Assembly: GCF_000241525.1 (NCBI RefSeq)
Contig: NZ_AHIL01000043.1
Coordinates: 186,001-250,000 of the forward strand
Origin: Comamonas testosteroni ATCC 11996
Lineage (GTDB): Bacteria > Pseudomonadota > Gammaproteobacteria > Burkholderiales > Burkholderiaceae_C
Reading direction: 5' to 3'
DNA: 64,000 nucleotides
Both the position numbers and the translations under genes were made by a program. Positions 28,844 through 37,807 of this stretch are shown here, one piece after another (the first letter of the stretch is position 1; every line of letters starts with the position of its first letter). The notes beneath the pieces are model-generated. The model was given only the letters and a program-made list of their open reading frames with translations, had not been told where the DNA came from and did no database searches.

Positions 28844-29366
28844 GATCGCACTCGGAGCGGCCGGACTCCAACACATGGCTGCAGCCGCCTTATCCAAACC
28901 AAAGGCCAAAGGCGCCTGCAGCTCTTGTTGCTGTGAACTACCGGGCCAGGCAAAAAATCGGGGAACAGGCCCTGCCTATTCTCGAACCAAGCCCTGGCAA
29001 GTCTTTCATGCGTGGCAGAATGTTTCCACTGGTCTGCAGCAGCCTCTGAGGCTGCGCGCAGAACCACAATCCGCACCCGTGGGCCACATCGGCAGCGACA
29101 CCCGATCGGTACGCTGCCCCCGTGCTAGCAACGGCAGCAACCCTGTCGTGCAGCGCGTGCGGATGGCGATCATGTCCGTACGGCATGGCTCTCGCACCCC
29201 GGTAAAGACAAATACCCATTGATGGCGGAACCACCGTCCCCGATCATCGAAAAGCCCACCTTCCGTGACTCTGGCTTCCGAGCTCAAGGCTCAGGTACCA
29301 GCCGCGACTGCGCCGCCCTTGTTTGCGGGCCAGCGCTCCCCCGTTCGTCTCTGGAGCTTCTTTTTC
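28844..29366. other. Long non-coding interval before a Bug protein gene
   Basis: 523 bp. Frames of up to about 175 codons exist on both strands, but none shows a recognisable domain or a good SD. At 29039-29055 GCAGCCTC-T-GAGGCTGC forms a 17-nt palindrome with no T tract. The Bug gene promoter is presumably in the last 200 bp; nothing else is seen. Confidence 0.55.
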
Positions 29367-30350
29367 ATGATTCGCCAAATTCTCATCAGCACAGCCGTGA
29401 TCGCAAGCGCGGGCCTGAGCTTTTCAGCCGCTGCACAAGACCCCGCTGCCGACTACCCCAACAAGCCCGTGCGCATGATCGTGCCCTTCCCGCCTGGCGG
29501 CGGCACCGACATCCTCTCGCGCGTGATTGCCAACAAGCTCACCGAAGTCAGCAAATGGACCGTGGTGCCCGACAACCGTGCGGGTGCAGGCGGCACCATC
29601 GGCATCACCGAAGCGGTCAAAGCGGCGCCCACGGGCTATGACATGGTGATGGGCCAGAAGGACAATGTGGTCCTTGGCCCCTACCTCTACAAGAACCTGC
29701 CCTGGAACCCCAGCAAGGATCTGACCCCCGTGGCTCATGTGGCCTACACCCCCATCGTGATCGCCACCGCCGCCAACTCGCCGTACAAGACGCTGGCCGA
29801 CGTAGTGGCTGCAGCCAAGAAGACCCCGTCCAAGATCACCTACGGCTCGCCCGGCAACGGCACCAGCATCCATCTGGCCGGCGTGATGCTGGAAAAGGCC
29901 TCGGACATTCATCTGACCCACGTGCCCTACAAGGGCTCCAACCCCGCGATGATGGATGCACTGGCCGGCAATGTGGATCTGCTGGTGTCCTCCGTACCCT
30001 CGGCCATAGCCCAGATCAAGGCCGGCAAGCTGCGCGCCATCGCCGTGACCTCGGCAAAGCGCTCGTCCTCGCTGCCAGACACCCCTACACTGGCCGAGTC
30101 CGGTCTCAAGGGCTTTGATGTGAGCACCTGGTACGGACTGTTCATGCCCAAGGGCACGCCCGCAGCCATCGTGACCAAGGTCAATGTCGAAGTGAACAAG
30201 CTGCTGGCCACGCCCGAGGTGCGCGACGCCATTCTGACCCAGGGCGCCGAGCCCCAGTCCATGAGCGTGGCCAACTTCGACAAGATGTTCCAGGCCGACT
30301 TCAAGCAGTCCAAGCAGGTTGTCGAGTCCTCGGGCGCCAAGATCGAGTGA
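29367..30350 (+). CDS. Bug/TctC-family solute-binding protein
   Basis: 327 aa from ATG 29367 (GGAG 11 bp upstream). A Sec signal peptide of about 24 residues is followed by DYPNKPVRMIVPFPPGGGTDILSR, the hallmark N-terminus of Bug receptors, and by YGSPGNGTSIHLAGVML and PDTPTLAESGLKGFD. Such periplasmic proteins bind carboxylates and normally serve tripartite tricarboxylate transporters (TctAB), but no tctA or tctB is nearby, so it is an orphan receptor. Ligand unknown. Confidence 0.9.
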   Translation: MIRQILISTAVIASAGLSFSAAAQDPAADYPNKPVRMIVPFPPGGGTDILSRVIANKLTEVSKWTVVPDNRAGAGGTIGITEAVKAAPTGYDMVMGQKDNVVLGPYLYKNLPWNPSKDLTPVAHVAYTPIVIATAANSPYKTLADVVAAAKKTPSKITYGSPGNGTSIHLAGVMLEKASDIHLTHVPYKGSNPAMMDALAGNVDLLVSSVPSAIAQIKAGKLRAIAVTSAKRSSSLPDTPTLAESGLKGFDVSTWYGLFMPKGTPAAIVTKVNVEVNKLLATPEVRDAILTQGAEPQSMSVANFDKMFQADFKQSKQVVESSGAKIE

Positions 30351-30477
30351 CATCCCGACGCGGCGCGCAGGATTCGCGCCGCCCTGCCTGGCGTGGACAG
30401 GCCTGATCTGAATCAATGCAGCCTATGACAGGCTCGTGAATACTTCTGCGGAAACCCCTGAATTTCTGGAGAACATC

Positions 30478-30993
30478 ATGGCATTGCTGGTCTGGGTCCC
30501 CGAGCTGGACACCGGGATTGCGGAGATCGACCGGCAGCACCGCCGCATCGTCGATTACATCAACAGACTCTACGAGTTGCGCAGCTCGCCAGATCGCGAA
30601 GGTCTGGGCGATGTCATCGGCGAGATGATCGACTACACCGTCTCGCACTTCGTCTTCGAGGAAAGCCTGATCGAGAGCGCCGGCTATATGTTCGCCGGCC
30701 CGCACAAAAAAGTGCACGAGCTGTTCACGCGCCGCGTGATCGAGATGCAGACCCGCTTCGATGCGGGTGAGGATGTGGCCGCCGAACTGCACGGCATGCT
30801 TTCGCGCTGGCTGTTCAACCACATCCGCAACGAAGACCATGGCTATGTGGACTCGGCCAAGGTCTATCTGCGCATGATGTCCAAAGAGAGCGGACAAGCT
30901 GCACAGAAGGAACAGCTCAAGGCCGAGGTGCTTCAGGAGCTGGAATTGCAGCGCAAGAAAAAAGGCTGGCTGGCCCGGCTGCTCAATCGCTGA
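30478..30993 (+). CDS. Bacteriohemerythrin
   Basis: 171 aa from ATG 30478 with a GGAG-type SD. All seven diiron ligands are present: H21 (DRQH), H57 and E61 (HFVFEE), H76 and H80 (HKKVH), H115 and D120 (HIRNED). Hemerythrins bind oxygen reversibly at a non-haem diiron site for storage, sensing or delivery. Unlike minimal forms of about 135 residues, this one has a charged helical tail ending KKKGWLARLLNR, which may bind membrane or a partner. Confidence 0.93.
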   Translation: MALLVWVPELDTGIAEIDRQHRRIVDYINRLYELRSSPDREGLGDVIGEMIDYTVSHFVFEESLIESAGYMFAGPHKKVHELFTRRVIEMQTRFDAGEDVAAELHGMLSRWLFNHIRNEDHGYVDSAKVYLRMMSKESGQAAQKEQLKAEVLQELELQRKKKGWLARLLNR

Positions 30994-31009
30994 GCACTCT
31001 GGCTCATCA

Positions 31010-31035
31010 GAAAAACGGCTCCCTGAGGAGCCGTT
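31010..31035 (-). terminator. Terminator of the universal stress gene
   Basis: AACGGCTCC (31014-31022), 4-nt loop, GGAGCCGTT (31027-31035). Read on the minus strand the stem runs into TTTTT-like sequence; on the plus strand the T run is poor. It lies in the convergent gap with the bacteriohemerythrin gene. Confidence 0.8.
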
Positions 31036-31059
31036 GCTTCGTGGGCAGCCGCCTTACGC

Positions 31060-31503
31060 TCACTCGCGCACCACAAGAACCGGGATTTTGACTGCGCCCA
31101 GCACACGTTGCGTGACGCTGCCCAGCATCAGCTTCTCAAGGCCGCGTCGCCCCTGCGAGCCCATGACAACAAGGTCTGCGCCCACGCTCTCCATGGTGCG
31201 CACAATGCCTTCATGCACGGCATGACCCTCACCCACCAGGGTCTTCACGGGCACACCCGCCTCATCCATGATGGCCTTGACCGCATCCAGGGCGGTGTTG
31301 GCTTCGGCGGTGGCCGCGCTCAGATACTGAGACTGGCCATAGGCAAAGTCGGCGCCCACGCCGGTGAAAGGATAGGGATCGACCACATACACCGCCGTCA
31401 CGGCGCTGCCGAAAACCTTGGAGAGTTCAGCGGCCTTGCGTGCGGCCAGCATGGAGGGCTTGGAGCCGTCGACCGGAACCAGGATGTGATTGAACATGGA
31501 CAT
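31060..31503 (-). CDS. Universal stress protein UspA family
   Basis: 147 aa single-domain Usp. The opening NHILVPVDGSKPSMLAARKA and the ATP-binding motif MGSQGRRGLEKLMLGSVTQ (G-x2-G-x9-G-S/T) are clear, and it ends VKIPVLVVRE as usual. AGGAGAAACAT precedes the ATG on the minus strand. Usp proteins bind ATP and promote survival under stress; exact role unknown. Convergent with the bacteriohemerythrin gene. Confidence 0.93.
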   Translation of the reverse strand: MSMFNHILVPVDGSKPSMLAARKAAELSKVFGSAVTAVYVVDPYPFTGVGADFAYGQSQYLSAATAEANTALDAVKAIMDEAGVPVKTLVGEGHAVHEGIVRTMESVGADLVVMGSQGRRGLEKLMLGSVTQRVLGAVKIPVLVVRE

Positions 31504-31652
31504 ATGTTTCTCCTTCTAGGTTGCAGGCGACACGGAACCCGGACCAGGGACCCAGGGCAAATGCCGCTCTTGGAATAGCATGCAGTCTGCCTTCATCATG
31601 CCTCAGCGTGTTGACATGAATCAACCCTAAAGTTCACTCCAAGCCATCTGCC

Positions 31653-32126
31653 TCAGATGCAGACATGGGCCGCCTGGTACTCGTAGCACTTGTCCAGCAG
31701 AGTGTCGGACTTGTCGGTGATAGTGATGCGCGTGCCGTCTGGGCGCAGCAGGGAGACGTTCTTGAAAGCCGGCTCATGAGGCTTGCTCGATGCATCGCGG
31801 CGCACGGTCCATTCCTCCTGGACGATGCCGCCCGGCAGGTCCAGCATCACGACGATCTGCTCGGTATCGTCCGACAGCCTGATGCACTTGGCATCATTGA
31901 GCTCGACCACGGCACCGGCCGGCGCGGCCAGACCATAAGGGCACTCCTCCACCCCGTGAACCGGCACCGAGGCATCGCCAAGGGTAATCTCAAGGCCATT
32001 GCGAAAGTAGATCGTGGGTTCCTTGGTGTAGGCCGCCTGTGCCGGACGGTCTTGCGAAGGCTTGCAGGCCGCTACTGTGACAAGAGCGGTCAGCACTGAA
32101 ATACTAAGGGCGTAAAAGCGATTCAT
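31653..32126 (-). CDS. Predicted lipoprotein, function unknown
   Basis: 157 aa from ATG 32126. A short basic N-terminus and hydrophobic stretch end in VAAC with C21 as the lipidation site. The mature part is beta-rich with four further cysteines (ECPYG, AKCIRL, DKCYEY, HVCI) that could form two disulfides. No family recognised. There is no SD: the ATG is immediately preceded, on its own strand, by the T tract of a strong hairpin (32135-32154), so the start or expression mode is odd. Confidence 0.7.
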   Translation of the reverse strand: MNRFYALSISVLTALVTVAACKPSQDRPAQAAYTKEPTIYFRNGLEITLGDASVPVHGVEECPYGLAAPAGAVVELNDAKCIRLSDDTEQIVVMLDLPGGIVQEEWTVRRDASSKPHEPAFKNVSLLRPDGTRITITDKSDTLLDKCYEYQAAHVCI

Positions 32127-32154
32127 ATAAAAAACCACGCCCTGCAGGGCGTGG
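32127..32154 (-). terminator. Perfect hairpin plus T tract abutting the lipoprotein start
   Basis: CCACGCCCTGCAGGGCGTGG (32135-32154) is a perfect 20-nt palindrome; on the minus strand it is followed by TTTTTT and then the lipoprotein ATG within 8 bp. It may terminate the upstream dioxygenase transcript (stop 168 bp away) or act as a cis-regulator of the lipoprotein gene. Confidence 0.8.
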
Positions 32155-32321
32155 TGTCGGCCAGCTGTTCTGGCTTGTTGGATGCAGGAAAGACTTGAAG
32201 GGGCGAGAGCCTCGCCGCAACAAGCCTGCATCATGCAGTGTCGAGGGCGTCACTTTGATGCGTTGAGCACGTTACAGTTTTGCTCAAATTTTCAGAACAA
32301 AGCCGTCCGGCCCAATCAAGC

Positions 32322-33101
32322 TCAAGCGGCCTGGCCCTGCTGCTCCTGGAGCTCGGCCCCCTGGAAGTTGCCGCGGCGATAGGTCAGCACCAGCGTGTCG
32401 CGCACGCCACCGGGCTCGGCAGGTTGGATCGGCGTGGTCTCATGAATCATGCGCGCATCGTCGAGCAGCATCACCGACCAGGGCTCGGTCAACGTGAAGC
32501 GCTGGCCATTGGGGCCGGTCGCTTCGAACACGCGGGTCTCGCCCCCTTTGACGCCCTTGCGTCCCACCAGCAGCACGGCGACCAGATCGACGCCGTCGCG
32601 GTGCGCGCCTTCGGGCGTGGGCCGCCCGATGCCGTCCGTGGTGTCGATGCGGAACTGGTGCGCCTCGACAAACCAGCGCTCATGCCGCTCGTCGGCGCAG
32701 AACACCTGATCGGCCAGTTGCCCCAGAGCATTGATCATCTCCAGCCATGCCGCGCTCGTCGTCGTGCTCTCCAGCATGGGCTCGAACATGCGCTGCATGC
32801 CGCCATGCAGCGCGTTGTATTCCACCGGCTGCCAGTGCGCGCGGTGGGGCACTTGCTGCACCTGGTCGCCTTCGCTGACAAAGCAGGAATGGCGGCGGCA
32901 GCGATAGCGGCCACCATCCTTGAGGAAGGCATCGGGCGGCAGGCCCTGCCAGTCCGCATCCATGGCATGCAGATCGCTCACGCTCAGGCCCATCCACTGG
33001 GCAAAGTCCTCGGGCTGCAGCACGGCATAGCCGCGCGTGCGCAGGGACTGGGCTGCCTCGGCAGCGGCAATATAGGGAGGGGAAAACATGATGTGCGCCA
33101 T
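32322..33101 (-). CDS. 2OG-Fe(II) dioxygenase family protein
   Basis: 259 aa from the codon at 33101 (AHIMFSPPYIAAAEAAQSL); ATG 33089 is an alternative and neither has a strong SD. The iron-binding triad is visible as H and D in GAHRDGVDLVAVLLVG and the distal H in DDARMIHETTPI, followed by an arginine in the VLTYRRGNF end for 2-oxoglutarate. This matches the 2OG-Fe dioxygenase family (PF10014-like) that includes amino acid hydroxylases and BsmA-type proteins. Substrate unknown. Confidence 0.82.
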   Translation of the reverse strand: MAHIMFSPPYIAAAEAAQSLRTRGYAVLQPEDFAQWMGLSVSDLHAMDADWQGLPPDAFLKDGGRYRCRRHSCFVSEGDQVQQVPHRAHWQPVEYNALHGGMQRMFEPMLESTTTSAAWLEMINALGQLADQVFCADERHERWFVEAHQFRIDTTDGIGRPTPEGAHRDGVDLVAVLLVGRKGVKGGETRVFEATGPNGQRFTLTEPWSVMLLDDARMIHETTPIQPAEPGGVRDTLVLTYRRGNFQGAELQEQQGQAA

Positions 33102-33298
33102 AAGGTCGGCAAGCTTACTCCTCGCAAGCCCCGCCGGCTTGCGCCGCGTCATCAAAATTTACGCAAGGCAGCATCAACCAAATTGCATGGATGAAAAAAA
33201 GCCTGCTTCGCGCATGGCAATGCAGGCAGAGCGCAAGGCGCCGGGACCACGCACCGGGCTTCCATCACCGCGGTGATGAAGCCCAGGCGGTCTTGGGC

Positions 33299-34489
<1,191 letters not shown>

Positions 34490-34592
34490 TTATGGCTCAA
34501 AAACCTGTCAATCGGCGAGCGTGACAACGCCGGTTGCGCTATGAAGCAAGACTAAGTTTTGTGCTGTATCAAGACAAAGGAGAGAAGCGTTG

Positions 34593-34633
34593 TTTGCGCG
34601 ATAATCGCACAATGAGAACGATGATCGCGCAAA
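34593..34633. promoter_or_regulatory. IclR-type operator in the pobA-regulator region
   Basis: GCGAT-A-ATCGC (34598-34608) is a perfect dyad, and the larger arms TTTGCGCGAT (34593-34602) and ATCGCGCAAA (34624-34633) are exact reverse complements with centres 31 bp apart, about three helical turns. Palindromes of this kind are typical binding sites of PobR/PcaR-like IclR proteins. Binding is inferred. Confidence 0.65.
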
Positions 34634-34654
34634 ACAAGAACGGCAGCCCCCTCC

Positions 34655-35443
34655 ATGAGTGACCCCGGCTCCCCCTCCATCGCCCCGGCAGACTTCATTG
34701 CTGGCCTGGCCAAGGGCCTGGCCGTACTCGAGAGCTTCGACACCGAGCGCCAGCGCCTGAACGCCACCATGGCGGCTGATCGCGCAGGCATCACGCGCGC
34801 CGCAGCCAGGCGCCATCTGCTCACGCTGGCCTATCTCGGCTATCTCGAATCCGATGGCAGCTATTTCTGGCTGGCTCCCAAGGTCCTGCGCCTGTCGGGC
34901 AGCTATCTGGCCTCGGCCCGGCTGCCGCGCATCGTGCAACCCGTGCTGCACAGGCTGGCCGCACAGACCGGACTGTCCTACTCCTGCGTGGTGCGCGAGG
35001 GGCGTGAAGTCGTCATCGTCGCGCGCAGCGCCGTGCATGAAAAAGGCGAGCGTCTGATGGCCCACGGACTGCACCTGGGCACGCGCCTGCCGGCGCACGC
35101 TACGTCCACCGGACGGGTGCTGCTGGCTTCGCTCTCGAGCTCGGAGCTCGACGACTGGCTGGCCACCTATGACCTGCCCAAGCTGACGGCACACACGGTA
35201 TCCGATGGCGCGGCGCTCAAGGGCTTGCTCGACGAGGTGCGCCGTCTCGACTACTGCATGGCACTTGAAGAGCATGAACTGGCGATTCAGGCTGTGGCCG
35301 TGCCGCTGCGCAATATGCGCGGGCGCACCGTGGCTGCGCTGAATGTGGTGACATCGGCCAAACGCATGAGCCCGCAAACCATGCAGCAGGAAATACTGCC
35401 GCTGCTGCAGGAGGCCGCCAGAACCTTGCGCCCCCAGCTTTGA
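34655..35443 (+). CDS. pobR: IclR-family regulator, probably PobR
   Basis: 262 aa. An N-terminal helix-turn-helix (about residues 15-75, LAKGLAVLESFDTERQRLNATMAADRAGITRAAARRHLLTLAYLGYL span) is followed by an IclR effector domain (GTRLPAHATSTGRVLLAS, DYCMALEEHELAIQAVAVPL). Regulators of this subgroup (PcaU, PobR, PcaR) respond to aromatic acids. Divergent from pobA, hence the symbol, which is context-based. Confidence 0.85.
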   Translation: MSDPGSPSIAPADFIAGLAKGLAVLESFDTERQRLNATMAADRAGITRAAARRHLLTLAYLGYLESDGSYFWLAPKVLRLSGSYLASARLPRIVQPVLHRLAAQTGLSYSCVVREGREVVIVARSAVHEKGERLMAHGLHLGTRLPAHATSTGRVLLASLSSSELDDWLATYDLPKLTAHTVSDGAALKGLLDEVRRLDYCMALEEHELAIQAVAVPLRNMRGRTVAALNVVTSAKRMSPQTMQQEILPLLQEAARTLRPQL

Positions 35444-35500
35444 CGCTATTAATTCAGAAGCTTATTGCGCCTGCTCCCATTCAATTTCAGATAGATATAT

Positions 35501-35536
35501 ATCTGAAATCGTTATCTAACAATCGCAACAAGCTCC
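35501..35536 (+). repeat. 36-nt intergenic repeat, copy 1
   Basis: The first 15 nt (ATCTGAAATCGTTAT) are identical to 46498-46512, and 29 of 36 positions agree over the whole element, ending GCTCC in both. It also forms a TTTCAGAT/ATCTGAAA dyad with 35485-35492. Located between two convergent regulators. Confidence 0.6.
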
Positions 35537-35588
35537 ACTAACAGGAGCATGAGCCATCAGCGGCAATGCCCCGGCACAGGCCAGTCGT

Positions 35589-36500
35589 TCAGATATGCCC
35601 GCTTTCCACCGAGCAGACCTGCATGCTGAGGCGGCGCAGCAGCTCGGCCGTGCGGCGCATCAGGGGCGTGGACTTCTTCTTGGCGGGCTGCACCAGGCAC
35701 AAGGTGCTGACGATATGCGGCGACTTGATGGGCACCTCCACCAGCGCAGCATCCGTGGCATGACTGTGCATGGCGCTATCGGTCAGCGCCGCATAGCCAT
35801 AGCCGCCGCGCACCAGATCCAGAATGGCGGGCACGCTGGAAACCTCCCAGACCACATTGAGCTTGACCTGGGACAGCGTGGCCTGGGCCTCCATCAGCTT
35901 GCGGAAAATCTGCCCGTGCTGGGGCATGATCAACGGGAACTCGGCCAGATGCTCGAACGGGATGCTGGTGCGCCCTGCCAGCGTGCTGGCCGGGCCGATC
36001 AGGCACAGGCGCTCTTCGAGCACGGGCAAGACCTCGATCTGCGGATGGGGCTCGGGCGTGTAGACCAGGCCCAGATCCATGCGCCCCGAGGTCAGCCACT
36101 CCGAGATATTCATGGAAAAACCCTCGACCACCGCCAGCCTGGCCTTGGGCATTTCGCGGCTGAAGCCGTCGATCAGGGGCAGGGTCAGGCGCCGCGCCAG
36201 GCTCGGCGGCAGGCCGACGGTGATGCGCCCCACGGGCTCGTCGCGCTGGCTGCCCAGATCTTCCTTGGCCATGGCCACGCGCTGCATGATGGCGTGACCA
36301 TGCTCGAGCAGGCGCCGCCCCGCATCGGTCAGCGTCACGCCGCGCCCGGTGCGTATCAGCAAGGTCTCGCGCAACTCTGTTTCAAGGGCCCGCACCTGAC
36401 GGCTGAGAGCCGGCTGGGCGGTGTCCAGCAGTACCGCAGCCTTGCTAAAGCTCCCTACTTCGGCCACCCGAACAAAGGTCTCTATCTGCTGCAGATTCAT
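35589..36500 (-). CDS. LysR-family transcriptional regulator
   Basis: 303 aa from ATG 36500, preceded by AAAGGTG; the track start 15 bp earlier has a weaker SD. The helix-turn-helix LQQIETFVRVAEVGSFSKAAVLLDTAQPALSRQVRALE is at the N-terminus, followed by a substrate-binding effector domain (VGRITVGLPPSLARRLTLPLI). It is divergent from a Bug receptor gene, a common arrangement, and probably controls it in response to the transported or metabolised ligand. Confidence 0.9.
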   Translation of the reverse strand: MNLQQIETFVRVAEVGSFSKAAVLLDTAQPALSRQVRALETELRETLLIRTGRGVTLTDAGRRLLEHGHAIMQRVAMAKEDLGSQRDEPVGRITVGLPPSLARRLTLPLIDGFSREMPKARLAVVEGFSMNISEWLTSGRMDLGLVYTPEPHPQIEVLPVLEERLCLIGPASTLAGRTSIPFEHLAEFPLIMPQHGQIFRKLMEAQATLSQVKLNVVWEVSSVPAILDLVRGGYGYAALTDSAMHSHATDAALVEVPIKSPHIVSTLCLVQPAKKKSTPLMRRTAELLRRLSMQVCSVESGHI

Positions 36501-36536
36501 GCTCACACCTTTCAAAACAAGCTATGCTATTTTGCT

Positions 36537-36545
36537 ATAGCTGCT
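36537..36545 (+). repeat. ATAGCTGCT intergenic repeat core
   Basis: Exact family core, continuing AGCCTCAGCTAG so that CTAGC and GCTAG form a short dyad. Sits in the LysR-Bug divergent promoter region. Confidence 0.45.
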
Positions 36546-36688
36546 AGCCTCAGCTAGACCTAGGTGTTTATGCCCCAAGTGACACAATGTAATTAACTGG
36601 GCCTGAATATCTAAAAATAACAGCCGACGATATCAACAATGCGTGGTCCACACGCAATTCATCATCGACATCCTTCCAGGGAGACAAA

Positions 36689-37687
36689 ATGACCCATAAG
36701 CTCAATATGAGCCGTCGCCAAGCTGCATTCGCACTTGGCGCCATTGCTGCAGCCGTGGCAGCCCCCTCTTTCGCCCAGAGCGACAAGTGGCCCACCAAGT
36801 CCTCGCGCATCATCAACCCCTTCCCCGTAGGCGGCGGCCCTGATGGCATCTCGCGCCTGGTGGCCGACAAGCTGGGCCGCGCCTGGGGCCAGCCCGTGGT
36901 GGTGGAAAACCGTCCCGGCGGCAACGGCTTCATCGCCATCAACGAATTCAAGCGTGGCGCGACTGACGGCACGGACATGATCCAGCTGGACAACGTCCAC
37001 ATCGCGGCCTACCCCCACCTGTTCAAGAAGCTGCCCTACGACCTGAACAAGGACTTCGACATCCTGATGCCCTTGTTCCGCAACTACTTCTTTGTCTGCG
37101 TGCCCGTCAACAGCCCCTACAAGACCATCGGCGATCTGATCGCCGATGCCAAGGCGCATCCCGGCAAGCTTAACTACGGTTCCTGGTCCGTGGGCAACCC
37201 CGTGCACCTGGGCTCGGCGCTGCTGGAAAACCAGACCGGCACCAAGATGGAGCACGTGATCTACAAGGAAACCAGCCAGCTCTACCAGGGCGTTGCCAAT
37301 GGCGAGCTGACCTTTGCCCTGGGCTCTCTGGGCACTGCTGGTCCTCTGGTGCGTGGCGGCAAGCTGCGCTTCCTGGCGGTGGCGGCTCCCAGCCGCATTG
37401 CTGGCTTCGAGAACGTGCCCACGGTGTCCGAATCGGGCGGCCCCAAGGATTTCGCAGCCATCGGCTGGAACGCCCTGGCCGTGCGCCCCGGCACCCCTGC
37501 CGCCGTGGTCGAGAAGATCCGCACCGATGTCCGCCAGGCGCTGACCGGCCAGGACGTGAAGGAAAAGTTCGCCGCCTTCGGCTACGAGTCCTTCAACCCC
37601 ACACCCGCCGAATTCAAGGCCTTCATGGCTTCAGAGAGCAAGCGCTTTGGCGAGGTGATCAAGAAGGCTGGTCTGGCTCTGGACTGA
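36689..37687 (+). CDS. Bug/TctC-family solute-binding protein with twin-arginine-like signal
   Basis: 332 aa with SD AGGGAG 8 bp upstream. The signal peptide has MSRRQAAFALGA, a twin-arginine-like start, and probable cleavage after FAQ. The mature part begins DKWPTKSSRIINPFPVGGGPDGISR, the Bug signature, and contains VVENRPGGNGFIAIN. No TctA/TctB permease is nearby. Divergent LysR gene upstream, MFS transporter convergent downstream. Ligand unknown. Confidence 0.9.
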   Translation: MTHKLNMSRRQAAFALGAIAAAVAAPSFAQSDKWPTKSSRIINPFPVGGGPDGISRLVADKLGRAWGQPVVVENRPGGNGFIAINEFKRGATDGTDMIQLDNVHIAAYPHLFKKLPYDLNKDFDILMPLFRNYFFVCVPVNSPYKTIGDLIADAKAHPGKLNYGSWSVGNPVHLGSALLENQTGTKMEHVIYKETSQLYQGVANGELTFALGSLGTAGPLVRGGKLRFLAVAAPSRIAGFENVPTVSESGGPKDFAAIGWNALAVRPGTPAAVVEKIRTDVRQALTGQDVKEKFAAFGYESFNPTPAEFKAFMASESKRFGEVIKKAGLALD

Positions 37688-37709
37688 TCCAGCCCGCCCA
37701 TCCGTAAAG

Positions 37710-37736
37710 AAGCCGCCTCTTGAAGGCGGCTTTTTC
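37710..37736 (+). terminator. Terminator after the second Bug gene
   Basis: AGCCGCC (37711-37717), 7-nt loop, GGCGGCT (37725-37731), then TTTT. About 25 bp past the stop codon. Confidence 0.85.
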
Positions 37737-37755
37737 ATGCGCTGCGGCATCAGGA

Positions 37756-37786
37756 AAAACGCCCGATGCACAGCACCGGGCGTTTT
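37756..37786 (-). terminator. Terminator of the MFS transporter gene
   Basis: AAAACGCCCG (37756-37765) and CGGGCGTTTT (37777-37786) are perfect arms with an 11-nt loop; on the minus strand the stem ends in TTTTTCC. It lies about 20 bp past the MFS stop. Confidence 0.82.
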
Positions 37787-37807
37787 GCAGAGAAGCGAGC
37801 AACCTTC

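Noticed and set aside
29039..29055. GCAGCCTC-T-GAGGCTGC as a terminator
   Set aside because: No T tract and a 1-nt loop; at most a DNA-level dyad of unknown meaning.
28549..29076. Minus-strand frame of 175 codons overlapping the SDR gene end
   Set aside because: Mostly antisense to the SDR gene and without any recognisable domain.
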